Origin: Azolla caroliniana
Lineage: Eukaryota > Polypodiophyta
Assembly: GCA_043228905.1 (NCBI GenBank)
Contig: JBHGNT010000007.1
Location: forward strand, 2,666,001 to 2,730,000
Reading direction: 5' to 3'
Length of the DNA: 64,000 nt
The position numbers and the translations under genes are program-made. Each line of letters begins with the position of its first letter. The stretch's first letter is position 1. The notes below the pieces were generated by a model, which ran no database searches, was not told the DNA's origin, and saw only the letters and a program-made list of their open reading frames with translations. Positions 22,430 to 35,199 of the stretch are shown here, in pieces.

Positions 22430-23740
22430 AACAAAATGGGTTTTACAACGAATTGGCTAATTACCACAATTTCGGTGGTTTTTACAACATAATCACCTGA
22501 ATGGTCTAAACAACAAGAAAAGAGGGAATAAACCGGTGAAGGTCAGTCTAGTGGGCTCTGAGCCCGACTACCTCTGCTGGCGACATTGCCTCGAACCGGG
22601 GTAGCTCTCGCGCCACTATGACCTCCCTTCCATAATCGATTCATCGAGTTTGCCCGCCCTTCACCCAAAAATTATCATCACACTGAACACTCTCCATTGT
22701 GGAGAGGACAACCAAACTACCAAGAATAAGACTGCCGAAAAATCCACTGTACAAACCGTCCAACCAAAACCCTAACTATAACAAGGTGGGAGTAAACCAA
22801 AACCCATAAACATATAAACCCTAAACTCACACAAATGAAGAACCTCTTATGCTCTAACTGTCAAGAAGAAACCTTAAGACCACATGGGGAAACCCTAAAA
22901 CCTCCCCCACTAAGACAAACAAGAGGGGAGGGAAACCGAAAAACCGAAACCCTAAAAGTGAAAGTAGAAAGAAGAAGGAAAAGAAGAACCTCGAAATCCT
23001 AATGGTGCACCTCAACTACAAACCCTAAAAAAAGTGATTCTCGACATATCAATCTTTATAAATTTTAGAGACAAATATAGTAACATAATTGCATTTCTAA
23101 ATTTGTTAAGTTGTATTCAAATTTAACATTTTGTACAATGAAGCATATTACAATTATAAGTGGATGCATTCCCATCATCTTATCTAATAATTGGATAAAT
23201 TTGTATGAATTAAAAAAATGTCGGTTAAATTTTAATCTGCAAAATATTAACTACATTTTTTAGTGGTGTCTTTAAAAATCATGTACGCATGCATGATAGG
23301 TTCTTGAAAGTTCGTTCAAAAAAGGTAATTCTTGACATCTCACGTGATTATTAATAAGGGAATGCGACATATTACCTGTTTCAAATGTCCCAGTGTTAGA
23401 AGAAGAAGAAGATGAAGACGCCCCCAAACCCTAACCTAATGGTACATCCCCTAACCAAAATTTGGGCGACCCCGAAAAACGCCCTCGTTTCCCCCTTTTA
23501 TAGAGAAAGGGGCTAATTTCTGCATTAAATCCAAAAATTATTTCCTTGGCTCATTAAAAGGAAATAAAATGTCCCCCTTTTTCGCAATTTCAAAGAATCA
23601 AACTTTGCACCTCCCTATATAAACTTTGCCACAAACTCTTATTAGTCTTTGTTTGGTTTCATATTTATGACAACGGCTTGAAGCAAGCATCGCGAATGTG
23701 GTATGAGAAATTCAACTCCCACATCCGACAACTTGGATAA

Positions 23741-23800
23741 AACACAAACACAAACACAAACACAAACACAGATACTAGCACAAACACCCACACACACCCA
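23741..23800 (+). repeat. (ACAAAC)n and CA-rich microsatellite
   Basis: A run of ACAAAC units followed by CACACCCACACAC text, between the G2 LTR and the host gene. The rest of 23,801-24,050 shows no gene. Confidence 0.85.
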
Positions 23801-24049
23801 CGCATCTATTAGATATAATGTTCTCGAAGGTGATGAACAAGGGTCTTATGCATTTGTGAGGAGATGAACATGGGAGGATGAGGACTCGAGAGTTGCCATG
23901 TATCAATAGGATTCTTCGTTGAGGAGGGCCACAGAGGTCAGTCATAGCCAGGTGCATACATATATATATATATGTATGTAACGAGAGGAGGCGATTTTCG
24001 CAGGGGTGGGTGGATCATGGTCATGGTAATGGCCGGCGCCTAACGCGGA

Positions 24050-24638
24050 CAACAAATTATGTTAAAAAAACCTGCATTACAAAAGACTTGTACATTTATT
24101 GTGCCCCAACTCCTTCTCTTTGATCATTCCAAATTTCATATTTTCTGTTAACCCCTAATATCTATTAATCATAATTTGATCACTCCATATTTTCTTCTTC
24201 TTCTTCTTCTTCTTCTTCTCCTTCTCCTTCTCCTTCATCAAACCCTTGCTCTGAGATTGCATCTATTTTGGCTCTCAGCGTATGTTTCACTGCCCTCTTC
24301 GCCCTCTCCATAGCCATTTCTTCCTTCCTCAAATCTCTGTCAGGTGTAGCTTCATCGTCTCGCCATCGGTAAGTGAGGATTTCCTTTCGCTCTCTGCAGA
24401 GAATGCTCCCATATCTGGTAAGTAGAAACAGTGGTTTCCTTTCTAGAAATTTCTCTGTTTGATTGGGCCCTTCGGGGCGTATGAAACTCCCGGAAGGAAT
24501 CAGAAAGAATCCAGAAAAAATATGAAGTTATATCCATTGATGAATCCACACAGATTTCGCCTAAGCTAAGTTGGTATGCCGGAAAAAAAATTCTCTGCTT
24601 TTTCATCTTTTCTTTCCTAAGTAAAGAAGATAGAAAGA
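24050..24638 (+). promoter_or_regulatory. Upstream and 5' UTR region of the ARABIDILLO-like gene
   Basis: A TTC/CTT microsatellite lies at about 24,193-24,238, as is common near plant transcription starts. An ATG at 24,282 opens a short upstream frame. Strong donor-like sites occur at CATCG/GTAAGT (24,369) and CTG/GTAAGT (24,418), and a pyrimidine tract ending TTTCCTAAG at 24,621 is a plausible acceptor, so a 5' UTR intron is likely. No clear TATA box was seen. Confidence 0.5.
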
Positions 24639-27600
24639 ATGAATAGAAGGGTAAGGAGGAAAGTTGTAAAAATTAGGGTCAGCAGGGCTAAAGAATCTCT
24701 ATATGAGGAGGATGAAGAGAACTCTGAATCAGTCATTGTTTCTGTTCCTTACGAGAGAATTGTTGATTGGACTAGCCTTCCTCATGACACCGTTATAGCA
24801 ATTTTCAGCCTTTTGAATTACAGAGACAGAGCTCGATTAACTAGTGTTTGTAAACCATGGAGAGCTCTCGGAGCTTCTCCTTGCCTTTGGAAAACACTAG
24901 ATATGAGAGCGCACGTTCTAGATTTCACTATAGCAACTTATTTGGCCCAAAGATGCTCGAATTTAAGAAGTCTTAGATTTCGCGGTGCTTTGGCTGGATC
25001 AGCCATTATTGCCTTACAAGCAAAGGATTTGAAAGATCTCAATGGGGATAGTTGTAGAGAGCTAACTGATGCCTCTCTATCCATGATTGCTGCAAGACAT
25101 GGAAATTTAGAAAATCTTCAGCTTGGTCCTGATTGTGAAAGAATCACTAGCGATGCTATTCAAGTAGTGGCATTATGTTGTCCGAAATTGAAGAGCCTTC
25201 GACTCATGGGCCTTAGAGATGTTGATGTTGATGCTATCGGAGCTTTAGCAAGACATTGCTCTGACCTTATGGAAGTCGGTTTTCTTGATTGTGCTGTTGT
25301 GGATGAGAATTCACTGTCTTTAGCTACAAATTTGCGCTTTCTATCTTTAGCTGGATTGAGGAATATGCAGTGGAATTCAGCTGCTCAGTCGTTAAGCAAA
25401 CTCCCATCGTTAGTTGCACTCGATGTTTCTCGCACTGAAATCACACCTATTGCTGCCAATCGTTTTCTAGCAATGGAAAGCTTGAAAGTATTATGTGCTT
25501 TGAACTGTCCTATCATGGAAGAAGGGAGTGGATCAATCTTCTTCTCTCCAAAGAAGATCCTACTTGCACGGTTTACAGATCTCATGAAAGGACTAGAATC
25601 GCTTGCATCTCAATCTTATTTAAGTAGCAATGAGAGGAATCCGCTGAAATGGAATCAACAAGATAGCAAGCATTGTGATAAGAATTGCCTAGATATGGTG
25701 AATTGGGCAGAATGGGTTCTATCACATTCATTACTTCGAATCGCCGACAGCAACATACCTGGGCTAGATAGCTTCTGGTTAAAACAGGGGACGTCGACGT
25801 TGCTTAACTTAGTCAAGAGTACGCAAGAAGATGTTCAAGAAAGGGCAGCCACTGCGTTAGCCACTTTTGTTGTTACAGACGATGTGAATGCCACAGTAGA
25901 CCCTGCTAGGGCTGAAGCAGTGATGCAGGGAGGTGGGGTCAGAATTCTATTGGATTTAGCAAAGTCACGACGAGAGGGAGTTCAATCTGAGGCTGCAAAG
26001 GTGCTAGTTCTCCCTTCTTCGCTGTGTTGAATTCGTTGTAAAACTGTTTGTTTATTTGCTAGCTTTTTGTTGTGATATTTCAGGCTATAGCAAATCTCTC
26101 AGTGAATGCAGAGGTGGCAAAATCTGTGGCTTCAGAAGGAGGAATCAGCATATTAGCAACATTAGCAAAGTCACCCAATCGTTGGGTGGCTGAGGAGGCA
26201 GCAGGAGGCCTATGGAATCTTTCTGTCGGAGAAGATCATAAGGTGAGTGTCTCTATATATAGGCGTGTTTTGTTAATTTGCGTCAACATGTGTGACAGAG
26301 TCTTACTGAAGTTAAGATTCATGTTTCCAGGGTGCTATTGCTGAGGCAGGAGGCATCAAAGCATTGGTCGAACTGGTTTTTAAATGGCCAAATGGGGGTG
26401 ATGGGGTTCTGGTATGAAATCAGATACATTTTCTTTGAAGTGTGGTAGGTTATGATATGAACTTTAATCCTCAACCGAGTAAAACTTTACATGTAGGAAC
26501 GTGCTGCTGGAGCTCTTGCCAACTTAGCAGCTGATGATAAATGTAGTATGGAGGTGGCTATTGCTGGTGGTGTACATGCATTAGTAACACTTGCCCGGTT
26601 TTGCAAGCATGAAGGCGTACAAGAGCAGGTTTTTATTTTGTCTTGGTGAATTTATATATTGCAATCAAGTTATGCATTGTTATGAAGTTGCTGCCTCAAA
26701 AATCAAAGAAGAGATTATGTATGAATCACTGTGTTATGTGTTGCCTCTTATTTGCAAACCTTGTGATGCATTAACCTTTAGAGGAAAATTAAAGAGACGA
26801 GAACTGGAAGAAAGAAAATTAGATCTAGTTATCCTCTGACTTTCATAGAGGCGGGAATTAATCAAATCGCCACTTTTCACACTCCCGCTGGTTCATCTTG
26901 GAGGAACCGCACTGGAGTAATTCAGAGCTTGTTTTTATCCATACCACACCGTGTTAGCCTGAGTGGCATAATCAAATGCTCAGAGTGATTAAGATTAGTG
27001 TGGAAGATTTCTCTATGACATAGCTTATTTTCACAAGAGTGATTGAGATTTGTGTGGAAGATTTCTCCGTGACATAGGTTATTTTCCTAGTTTAATGGCT
27101 TTACATATTACTCTTTAAGAGTCAATGCTAATACGCAATACGTGCTGGTGACAGGCAGCTCGAGCTGTGGCAAACTTAGCTGCACATGGAGATAGTAATG
27201 GCAACAATGCTGCAGTTGGGCAGGAACCTGGTGCCCTTGAAGCATTAGTACGATTAACATCCTCTCAGAGTGAAGGTGTTAGGTAATAAGTTTGATTCAA
27301 GTTGCTCTAATTAGATATACTTTTTTCTATTGTACTAATGATTGCATTGCTGGAATTCAGACAGGAAGCTGCTGGGGCTCTTTGGAATCTGTCATTCGAT
27401 GATAGAAATCGAGAGGCAATAGCAGCCGCGGGTGGTGTTGAAGCATTGGTAGGCTACCAATTCGTTCTGCTAATTGTCTCTATCATTAATTTCCTTAAAA
27501 ACTATACCAAAAATTTAATGGGTGTTTTACAGGTTGCACTCGCACAAAGTTGCAGCACTGGTTCTCATGGTCTGCAGGAAAGAGCTGCTGGAGCCCTCTG

Positions 27601-30600
27601 GGGCCTATCAGTATCTGAAGCAAACAGGTGAGGTGTTCATGATTACTGCACACTATGTTACCTCTCTTTAAGGTGCACTACATGAACATGTCTAAGACAC
27701 TTAATTGTGTTTTTTATTTTCAGCATAGCAATCGGGCGTGAGGGTGGGATTGCACCTTTAATAACCCTTGCTTATTCAGAGGCAGAGGCAAGTGGGCTTA
27801 CTAGTTGTGTTGTATCATCAATCTCTCATTGCTCTTTCAGATGCACATGTCATTAAGCACCAAGTCGATGCTATATCAACTTCTTAACATGTTGTTCCAT
27901 GTTTGGAATGTCTTTCCAGGACGTACATGAAACTGCAGCAGGTGCTTTATGGAATCTGGCATTCAATTCTGGGAATGCTTGGCGTATTGTTGAAGAAGGG
28001 GGAGTCCGTGCCCTTGTACACCTGTGCTCTTCCTCAGGGTCAAAGATGGCTCGTTTCATGGCTGCTCTTGCTCTTGCGTATATGTTTGATGGAAGGTACT
28101 AAGACGATTGCTTTGTGAGCATATTTTTCTATCATATCTAACATTTTTGCAATGATAGTTATATTTAATGGTCATAAAGTTGTATATAGTTCTTTAATGC
28201 TTCATAGTTTTATAATGATTGTATCTAAACATTGTAAAATATACCAAATACCAAAGTATATAGAAAAGATTATAAAATGACATGAGGATAGCTATTTCCT
28301 CATTGATTGCTATAACATGGAAACAAGTCCTTATTACACCCCAAACCACTAAAGTGGGTGATGAGAGCCTGCAAAATGCATCTATCTAATCTCCGAGAGG
28401 CTGGAATGTGAATGTTGGGGTTCTACAAGTTTGTAGGTTCATTTAGCATCACCTCTTTCTGAAATCCATCTTTGACAATTATGTGTATTAAAATGTTGTG
28501 TTCAAGGTAGAGGTTCATGTATGTAAAAAGTCTTTAATAAGTCATTGTGTGGAACCTCCATGACACTGTTTAGATCCTTTGTTTCACTCTTAATGGATTT
28601 ACCATTGGATGCATGAAGTGTGGTCTCTGAGGTTGTGAGGGATACCGCCACCATGTCAGGCTATCTATTGTCATCCACATGTGTTCGAGGTGGATATATC
28701 TATGGGCTATAGAAAAACCAATGTGAAAAGCAATCACACAATACTTACGTTCTTGTGTCTTTGAAAAATGTCCAATGTAGCTTCTATGCCAATGTGCAGT
28801 GATGGAAAGGGTGAGGTTTGTCACATTCCTTTTCGGTAAAGGATATTAAGTTTTCTTGATTCTTGAGAAAACTCTTCCAAAGGGAGCAGTAAATGTGAGG
28901 ACACGAATAGTCTGGATGACACAACCGTACATGTAGAGTAAGCCCAGTCTAGTGCACTCAAGCATGTTGTTGACAAGCGTAGAGATCACTCTATGGTCTA
29001 AATGTATATGGTGTATCCTCCATTCCTAGATGGCCACACATAGATATGTGTTAGAAATGTTGACAATTGACTAGATAGGCATATAGAGCTACTCTAACAA
29101 AGATATATATGCATCAATAAAAACTTCCTATTACATATGAGAGTAGCTCACAATGGTAATCCTCCCATGTGCTAACACCTTAAGCATAGATGGGATCTGG
29201 ACTAGTCAACCATAGAGTTGGTTGACACAGATAATAGTCACAGCAGCTGTGTAAGAGAATGAGAGTGGATGTTTATGTTCTGCATTTGTGCTTATTGTCA
29301 CATTAAATTTGCAAGAGTCAGTTGATAGTAGTGGGGATATTCCTTTTCTGTTAACTGATGTGTCATTTAATATGACCTAGCTGCCTAGATACAAGCTAGT
29401 GCCAGATAATACATATCTTAAAGTCAATGGCAACTACTTCAAGACTAAGTACATCTTAACTTGCCAATAGAGAATATTCTTCTAGTCCACCTGGCTAGTC
29501 AATACCATTACCCTACTCCCCTCTTTCCTAAACACATTTTGTCCTACTCATCTATGGTTTCCAAAATTGATACCTCATCGACTCATATGGTTGGGTTGCA
29601 CAACAACTACTACTCATTAGGGGTTATCACAAAATGTGCACTCTAAGAATACATGTGGGGATGAACTGACAACTTGGGGGTTGATAATTGATTATATCTA
29701 ACAATATGCATGGGCCAGGACATATATTGGATGATTGGGAGGTTGATACTTGCCATATCTCTCGTCTGTATCCGAGCTACATAGGTAGACTACCTCTATA
29801 GATGTGATTGCAAGCATTATGCGCGGAGGTACAATGTGAAAGTATTGCCTTTATATATCATATAAGAGCCTTAAGAGGTCTGACAACTTATTATTTGTAG
29901 TTCATGAGGTTTCCTTACTGAAGTTATGGTGTAGTGGTAAAGCTTGTGGTTTGCTAATTGCAGCATTAAAAGTGTGGGTTCAAATCTTGAGCAATGGGTT
30001 TTATCCTGTGTTCATTTGGGTTTGAAGTCATGCACACTTAAACATCTGGTCCTATATAGCTCATATAAGAGCAGTGAGAGGTTCTGATCAATTACGAATA
30101 GCAGATCATGAGGTTACCTTATACCAAAACTCAAATATATTAACATGGTATAGTGGTAAGGCCTGTGGTTTGCTAATTGCAGCATTAAGAGTGTGGGTTC
30201 AAATCTTGAGCAATGGATTGATCCTCCTGTGTTTACTATAAGAAGTTTTCATCATTTGGATTCTAAATCATGCATACTAACCATCTGGTCCCAAGATATT
30301 GTGTGTATAAGTAGCAATGGACCTGGTTTCAGCTCAAACTGAACTGAACCGAAAAACCGTGGCTTAACGGTTTATAGGTTCAAAGATAAATAAACAGTTT
30401 GGTTTGGTTTCAAATGTTACTAAATCGGTTTCGGTTTGGTTTTGAATTTACCGGTTTACCGGTTTATTGGCTTATCGGTTTTTGTTTATGTGGTTCGGTT
30501 TAAAGGTTTATAGGTTTATTGGTTAAAAAATACTCAAAAATATTCTCTATAGGCTCTAACTTTCAGCATTTAATTTTAAACTCTTGTTTTAACTTATTAA

Positions 30601-32364
30601 ATTTTATATGTATTATATGTAGAGTTTCCTTTTCATTTATGATGATCAATTATGATAAGTATGATGATCAAATTTATGATAAGTATAATGATCAATTTTA
30701 TGATAAGTATGATGACAAATTTTATGATAAGTATGATGACAAAATTGATGATGAGTATGATGAATAAATTTATGATGATTTTCTCACACAAATTTATAAT
30801 AAGTATGATGATTAATATCAATAAAAAATGGTTTGGTTTGGTTTTAAATTTTTCGTAAACGGTTTGGTTTCTCCTATTCTTTAAACGGTTTGGTTTAATG
30901 GTTTGGCTCTAAACGGTTCAGTTTAAATGGCTTCATAAATTTTAAAACAGTTTGGTTCGGTTTTTATTATTAATAAATGGTTTCGTTTGGCTTCAAGGCC
31001 AAGAAACCAAACCGAACCGAAACCGAACCGGGCCCATTGCTATGTATAAGATCAAAGTCAACATTTTTCTCCATCGCATGAGTAAAAATGATAACATCTA
31101 TTTAAAAGGCAATGCTATTGTGTAAAGGGTATTGGCGTTTGTCTAACTAGAAAATGGAAAACCCTGGCTATGTCTTAAAACAGTAGTGGTTCATGTATCT
31201 ACATGTGAACAAATTCTGCTGATTCATAGAGCTGGAATGATGAGTAACAAATGCCAGCTTATTATGAACTATTTTCCATATGAGTTTATTATATGATTAA
31301 TTGAATTGTAGTGATGTCTCAAAAACTGCAAAACTATGGTATGTTGAATCCAGTGGAAAGTTCATAGGGAGTCGAGAAGAATGTAATTGTGAGTCATCTG
31401 AAGTAAGAACAAGGTATACAGATGAATTATATAACTAATTTGATTATTTTTAGGATGGACGGAGTTGCATTAGGTGCAACATTTTGTGAAAGTGTCTCTA
31501 AAAGTGGTGGCTTGGATGGAGCAAGGAGACTTGCACTGCGTCATATAGAGTCATTTATTCAAGCATTTTCAGACCAACAAGCCCTTGCAACGGCTTCCTC
31601 TACATGGGCACCTGCTGCATTAATGGCGGTGGCTGATGCTGCCCGAATCCAGGAAGCTGGACACCTTCGATGCAGGTATAAGCTACATTTACAATGCATT
31701 ATTTGCATTCTTGATGATGTTAGCATTGTTTCAGCATTTGATTCTTGATAATTTTTAGTGGTGCCGAGATTGGGCGATTTGTTGCCATGCTCAAGAATGG
31801 ATCACCAGTTCTACGGGCATGTGCATCCTTCGCAATCCTTCAGGTGAGCTTTTGTAGATACCTGTTCCAATGAGTTGGTGTTCTCATAGTTTTAAGAGCT
31901 AGTTTATTTGATAAGGTTTTGAGGTTAAAGATTCTCATGTTACTTTTTTGCTTAAATAGTGACAGTAAGATTTTTTGAAAAAAGAAAAATAAAGTCACCC
32001 AGTTTTCTTTAAATACCAATCTCACCAAAAGCATTTACAATAATTTGTAAGCAGTTTTTAGAGATATATCTATTCTACACAATTTGTGGGGCATCACTCC
32101 ATATCATACTTTTCTAATGAGAGATTGTGTAATCATACATTCTTTAAGTTCTTGTCCACATATATATGTATTTGGCAGTTTACGATGGAAGGGGGGAGGC
32201 ATGCTGTTCACCATGCAAGCCTTCTTCATAAGGCAGGTGCTGGGAGAGTCCTTCGTGCAGCTTCTGCAGCAGCAAGTGCACCGGCGACTGCTCAGCTTCA
32301 AGCGAAAGTGTTTGCACGAATTGTCCTTCGCAACCTTGAGCATTGTCCAGCAGCTATCACCTAG
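24639..32364 (+). CDS. ARABIDILLO: ARABIDILLO-like F-box/armadillo-repeat protein
   Basis: Twelve exons join without a break: 24,639-26,000; 26,084-26,242; 26,331-26,411; 26,497-26,628; 27,155-27,282; 27,361-27,448; 27,533-27,627; 27,724-27,787; 27,920-28,095; 31,454-31,675; 31,759-31,843; 32,179-32,364. The 2,778 nt give 925 residues, close to the roughly 930 of Arabidopsis ARABIDILLO proteins. The N-terminus is basic (MNRRVRRKVVKIR, nuclear-signal-like); an F-box spans about 43-88 (DWTSLPHDTV, NYRDRARLTSVC); Leu-rich repeats follow to about 290; armadillo repeats fill about 395-760 (repeated AAGALWNL, EGGI and ALV). In Arabidopsis the family promotes lateral root branching and is thought to act through an SCF ubiquitin ligase. 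The start is the first ATG of the conserved MNRRVRRK motif. Introns are GT-AG except intron 8, which is GC-AG. No disabling lesion is seen. Confidence 0.95.
27788..27919 (+). other. GC-AG intron (intron 8) of the ARABIDILLO-like gene
   Basis: Exon 8 ends GCAGAG and the intron starts GCAAGT, the standard GC-donor form; the acceptor is TTTCCAG. The protein joins SEAE to DVHETAAGALWN as the family requires, and no GT donor nearby does so in frame. Confidence 0.88.
29850..30290 (+). repeat. Tandem tRNA-like (SINE-like) repeat in intron 9
   Basis: Two units about 219 bp apart share TAGTGGTAA.GC.TGTGGTTTGC, ATTGCAGCATTA and GTGTGGGTTCAAATCTTGAG. The first and last resemble pol III A and B boxes (TRGYNNANNNG and GGTTCAANTC types). 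No tRNA fold or poly-A tail was established, so SINE origin is a guess. Confidence 0.5.
30312..31042. mobile_element. hAT-like MITE in intron 9, 8-bp target duplication
   Basis: TGTATAAG flanks it exactly (30,304-30,311 and 31,043-31,050). The ends are inverted, TAGCAATGGACCTGGTT against TAGCAATGGGCCCGGTT. The interior is rich in CGGTTTGGTTT text, like 21,154-21,594, and holds a tandem of about 24 bp (TATGATAAGTATGATGA, 30,640-30,770). No transposase. Confidence 0.9.
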
Positions 32365-35190
32365 TTCTTCTTCATGCCCACCACTAACTAACTCTTTCAC
32401 GAGAACGTGAAAAGGCATTTCCAGGTTCATTTCTTTTTTCTTTTTCTTCCCAATGTTATGATGATTATGCACCATCGATTAGTCTTGCTTGAATCTTAGA
32501 TGTACGGATGTCTTAACCATAGCTTTTATCTGGTTTATGAATGGAGGCTTAGGCTTGAAAAAATCACTTCTTCCTGGAAGAAACTCTCGTTGGTAGATTA
32601 TTAACCCAATAGCAAAGCTGGAGGGTATGTGAGATTTTTTTTTAACATTTAACGTGATAAAAAGATAGTTAGGTATGATTTTGAAAGGCTAGGATATTTT
32701 TTGTATTACAGCCATATATGGTTCTGTATTGTTATCTCTATAAAGGAGACTTATGTAGTCTGGTTTGGTCATCATCTGTAACAATACATATTATTGTTAT
32801 TCCTACTGTTACTATTTTGCTGACTCGTGTACTCAGCCTTGTTATTTCTCTGTAAAAGCTCTTGGTGGGGGAAAAACACTTGTCACCAAACACTTGTCAC
32901 CATAAAGAAATCATGGACTTCTTGAAGATTATGTGAAGCACATCTATATTGTCTGTTAAGTGAGCCATATGTGGTTCACAGATCATGCACTGGCAAATAG
33001 TGTTCATGCAAATGTTAATCTAATGGAATGCTATGTTATAAATGCTCATTGGGTATTCAATGAGAAATATTACGATGTATTATGCTTGGTATGAGAAGTA
33101 GATACATACAAAGGAATATATGTGACTTCATAATGCTTGAAAGAGTTGCACTTGTCTTTTTTACTTATTGATACACATAAGAACTCCAAGACATGGCATC
33201 AAAGCTTGGACTAAAGCTTACAAATTGAAAAAGCTCCAACAGAGGGCATGTGTGGACAAAGAAATACCAAGCGTGTGGCATATGTTGACAAAAAACTTGA
33301 CTAACATGGAAATGTGTGCCCTAAGTACTTGTTTTTTGTAAGTTTTTTCATAGTAAAGACGGAGGAAAATGAAAGAAGTACAAAGAATAATAGGAAAAGT
33401 AGGAGAGTATGATAATGAGATAAAAGAGTTTCTTGAGTTTGTTTATGGGAATGTCTGGAGATGTATTAAACCATAATGGTTGGCAATTATGTGATGGTTG
33501 ACCTTAATACAGGAATAAAATGATGGTACTTTTAGGATAACTGCTTAGGTATATCGTTGAGATGAAATAATTTAAAAAATTTCCTGGATTGTAGTTCTTA
33601 GAGTTGTAGTTGGTACAAACAATATAAAAAATTACTAGAATCTAGGATTCAAGGTAAGTTGGTATACAAAATTTCTCATAGTTTCCTTGCAAGGCATCTG
33701 AAAGATGAAAGAAAATGATATTGTGATCCCTCTCCCCTAACATTTATGAAGGTTGTTTGGTCTAACTTATTGGCCAAATCCAAAGTTCAAACAAAATCAT
33801 GTTAGCAAACAATGGACACGGTTTCACTTGCAATAGAGGTGAGTGAGAAAGGGTTTGAGTCACAACCAATGAGTTTAAAGGATCAAGCAAATAGACAACG
33901 GCTCATCTCCAAATGATGGATTCAACTCTTCACAGCAAAAGGGCAACAAATGTTATTATGGTAAGTGAATTACACTAGAAATGGTCTATAACAGACATAT
34001 GCTCCAAAATATTAAAGTTTATGAAAATGATTTGAGGGGAGTCTATGGCTTCCTTTTTCCATAGTTATGAAGATTCATTTTCAAACCACATAACCGGTCG
34101 AACTCTAGTAGTGTTAATGAATGGTTAAGTCACATGAAACTATTGAATGCTCAAAGATTTGCTTTTGAGTGTAGTAGTTAATGTTCTCCTGATTTTGATT
34201 GTTGAATTTGAGCAATTAACATAAAAGTTAATAGGAATTGATTGGATGTGATCAAGGTTAGCGAGACCTCATTAGTGTTTGATCGTCATGAATTAGGTGT
34301 GGTTAGCATTTTATTGTGGTAATTAATGATATTCTATCACAATCAATCAAATATGCTATCTACTTCACACCCAACTTTGTGTCTGTCACACATCTATATG
34401 TGATTATTGCTCAATCTAAAATCAAAACTCTTCTCTCTCATGTGTGATAACTCATATGGTTGAGTTAGAGAGGACGATAGTAGAGATGATCATGATGATC
34501 TATTAGTGCCACTAGGGATCTAATAAACCAATCGGAATTGTCGTTGGCCTTTCTTTGCCAATTCATGAGTTAGGACTATGTAGTATAGCTTAACCTAACA
34601 AGAAAAAAACTTGAATTCCACATTGTGCAAAATAGCCACTTCTAGATACAACTCTTTAATATATGTGAAGGTTAGATGAGCTAACCTTACTTGAAAGTCT
34701 TTCTACTCTCCACATTGTCCAACAAGTGTGTTAGGACACACTCGTGATCCTCTATCTTGAACGACCTGACTTGAAATCCTTAGCTACAACGTCATTGTAA
34801 TAAGGAACACTTACTCAACCTCAGTATTAAAAGGAAGACTACTTGAATGATAACATCTTTGTGTTGCTTACATTGGTTAGACCACTAGACACAAATTAGA
34901 GTAGAAACATCCACATGAAATTATTTAAAGTAGAGACAAAGGCAATATATATTACAAAATTTATACCTTTTCAAATCCTTAATTATGCATAATCTCACTC
35001 TCTCTATGATCATGATGCAAACCTGCACACTTCAAGTGGATTTTGTGATCCCACCATTTGGCTTTAAATTATTATTTCTTGGTTCCATGATGAAGAGCCA
35101 CTATCCTCGCAAATTAGTCTTGACTCCTACCCCATCTATGTTTCCTATTTTATGCAATGTGGCATTCTAGGTATTCTCTATGTTAAATTA
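32365..35190. other. 3' flank of the host gene and AT-rich intergenic DNA
   Basis: The first few hundred bases are probably the gene's 3' UTR. From about 33,600 to 34,000 there are hints of a very old copia gag (words near 33,830-33,960), too decayed to call. No gene, RNA or clear repeat was found. Confidence 0.5.
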
Positions 35191-35199
35191 TAGTCTGTA

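Larger units (their letters stand above)
20587..23730 (-). mobile_element. G2 gypsy remnant (-): partial LTR, gag fragment, 5' LTR
   Basis: TGTCACGTAGAATCGCGC at 20,587 and TGTCGTATAGAATTGTGC near 21,646 start two direct repeats of about 240 bp (GTGTGCTACT, GGACCACGAGGGTC-like, TAGACTAGGATC, AGTAGAAGATCTT). They are the U5 ends of two LTRs. Between them lies a short minus-strand gag piece (RVGCFNGDEVPKILKPIIGE near 20,990-21,070) split by an hAT-like MITE. The right LTR runs to about 23,730, ending CACATCCGACA, with TATAAAAG on the minus strand at 23,496-23,502. No RT or integrase remains. Confidence 0.65.
21646..23730 (-). repeat. G2 5' LTR, about 2.1 kb
   Basis: Starts TGTCGTATAG beside GGTTCACCAGAAGA and ends CACATCCGACA on the + strand. 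It resembles the 42,880-44,776 solo LTR at both ends. It carries a 229-bp tandem duplication, a 60-bp hairpin and an AT-rich stretch at about 23,040-23,340 that may be a further insertion. Confidence 0.6.
28096..31453 (+). other. 3.4-kb intron 9 of the ARABIDILLO-like gene
   Basis: Bounded by GGAAG/GTACTA and TTTTTAG/GATGG, it is more than six times longer than any other intron here. It holds a tandem tRNA-like repeat (about 29,850-30,290) and an hAT-like MITE (30,312-31,042). The first 1.7 kb shows no recognised feature. Confidence 0.9.

Noticed and set aside
20587-23730. Target duplication for the G2 element
   Set aside because: Left flank ACGA and right flank ACTT do not match; the left LTR is truncated.
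30519-30858. Open frames with YDKYDD-type repeats
   Set aside because: They come from a 24-bp AT-rich tandem repeat inside an hAT-like MITE in an intron.
33600-34000. Old copia gag
   Set aside because: Only scattered similar words without a continuous frame; too weak to annotate.
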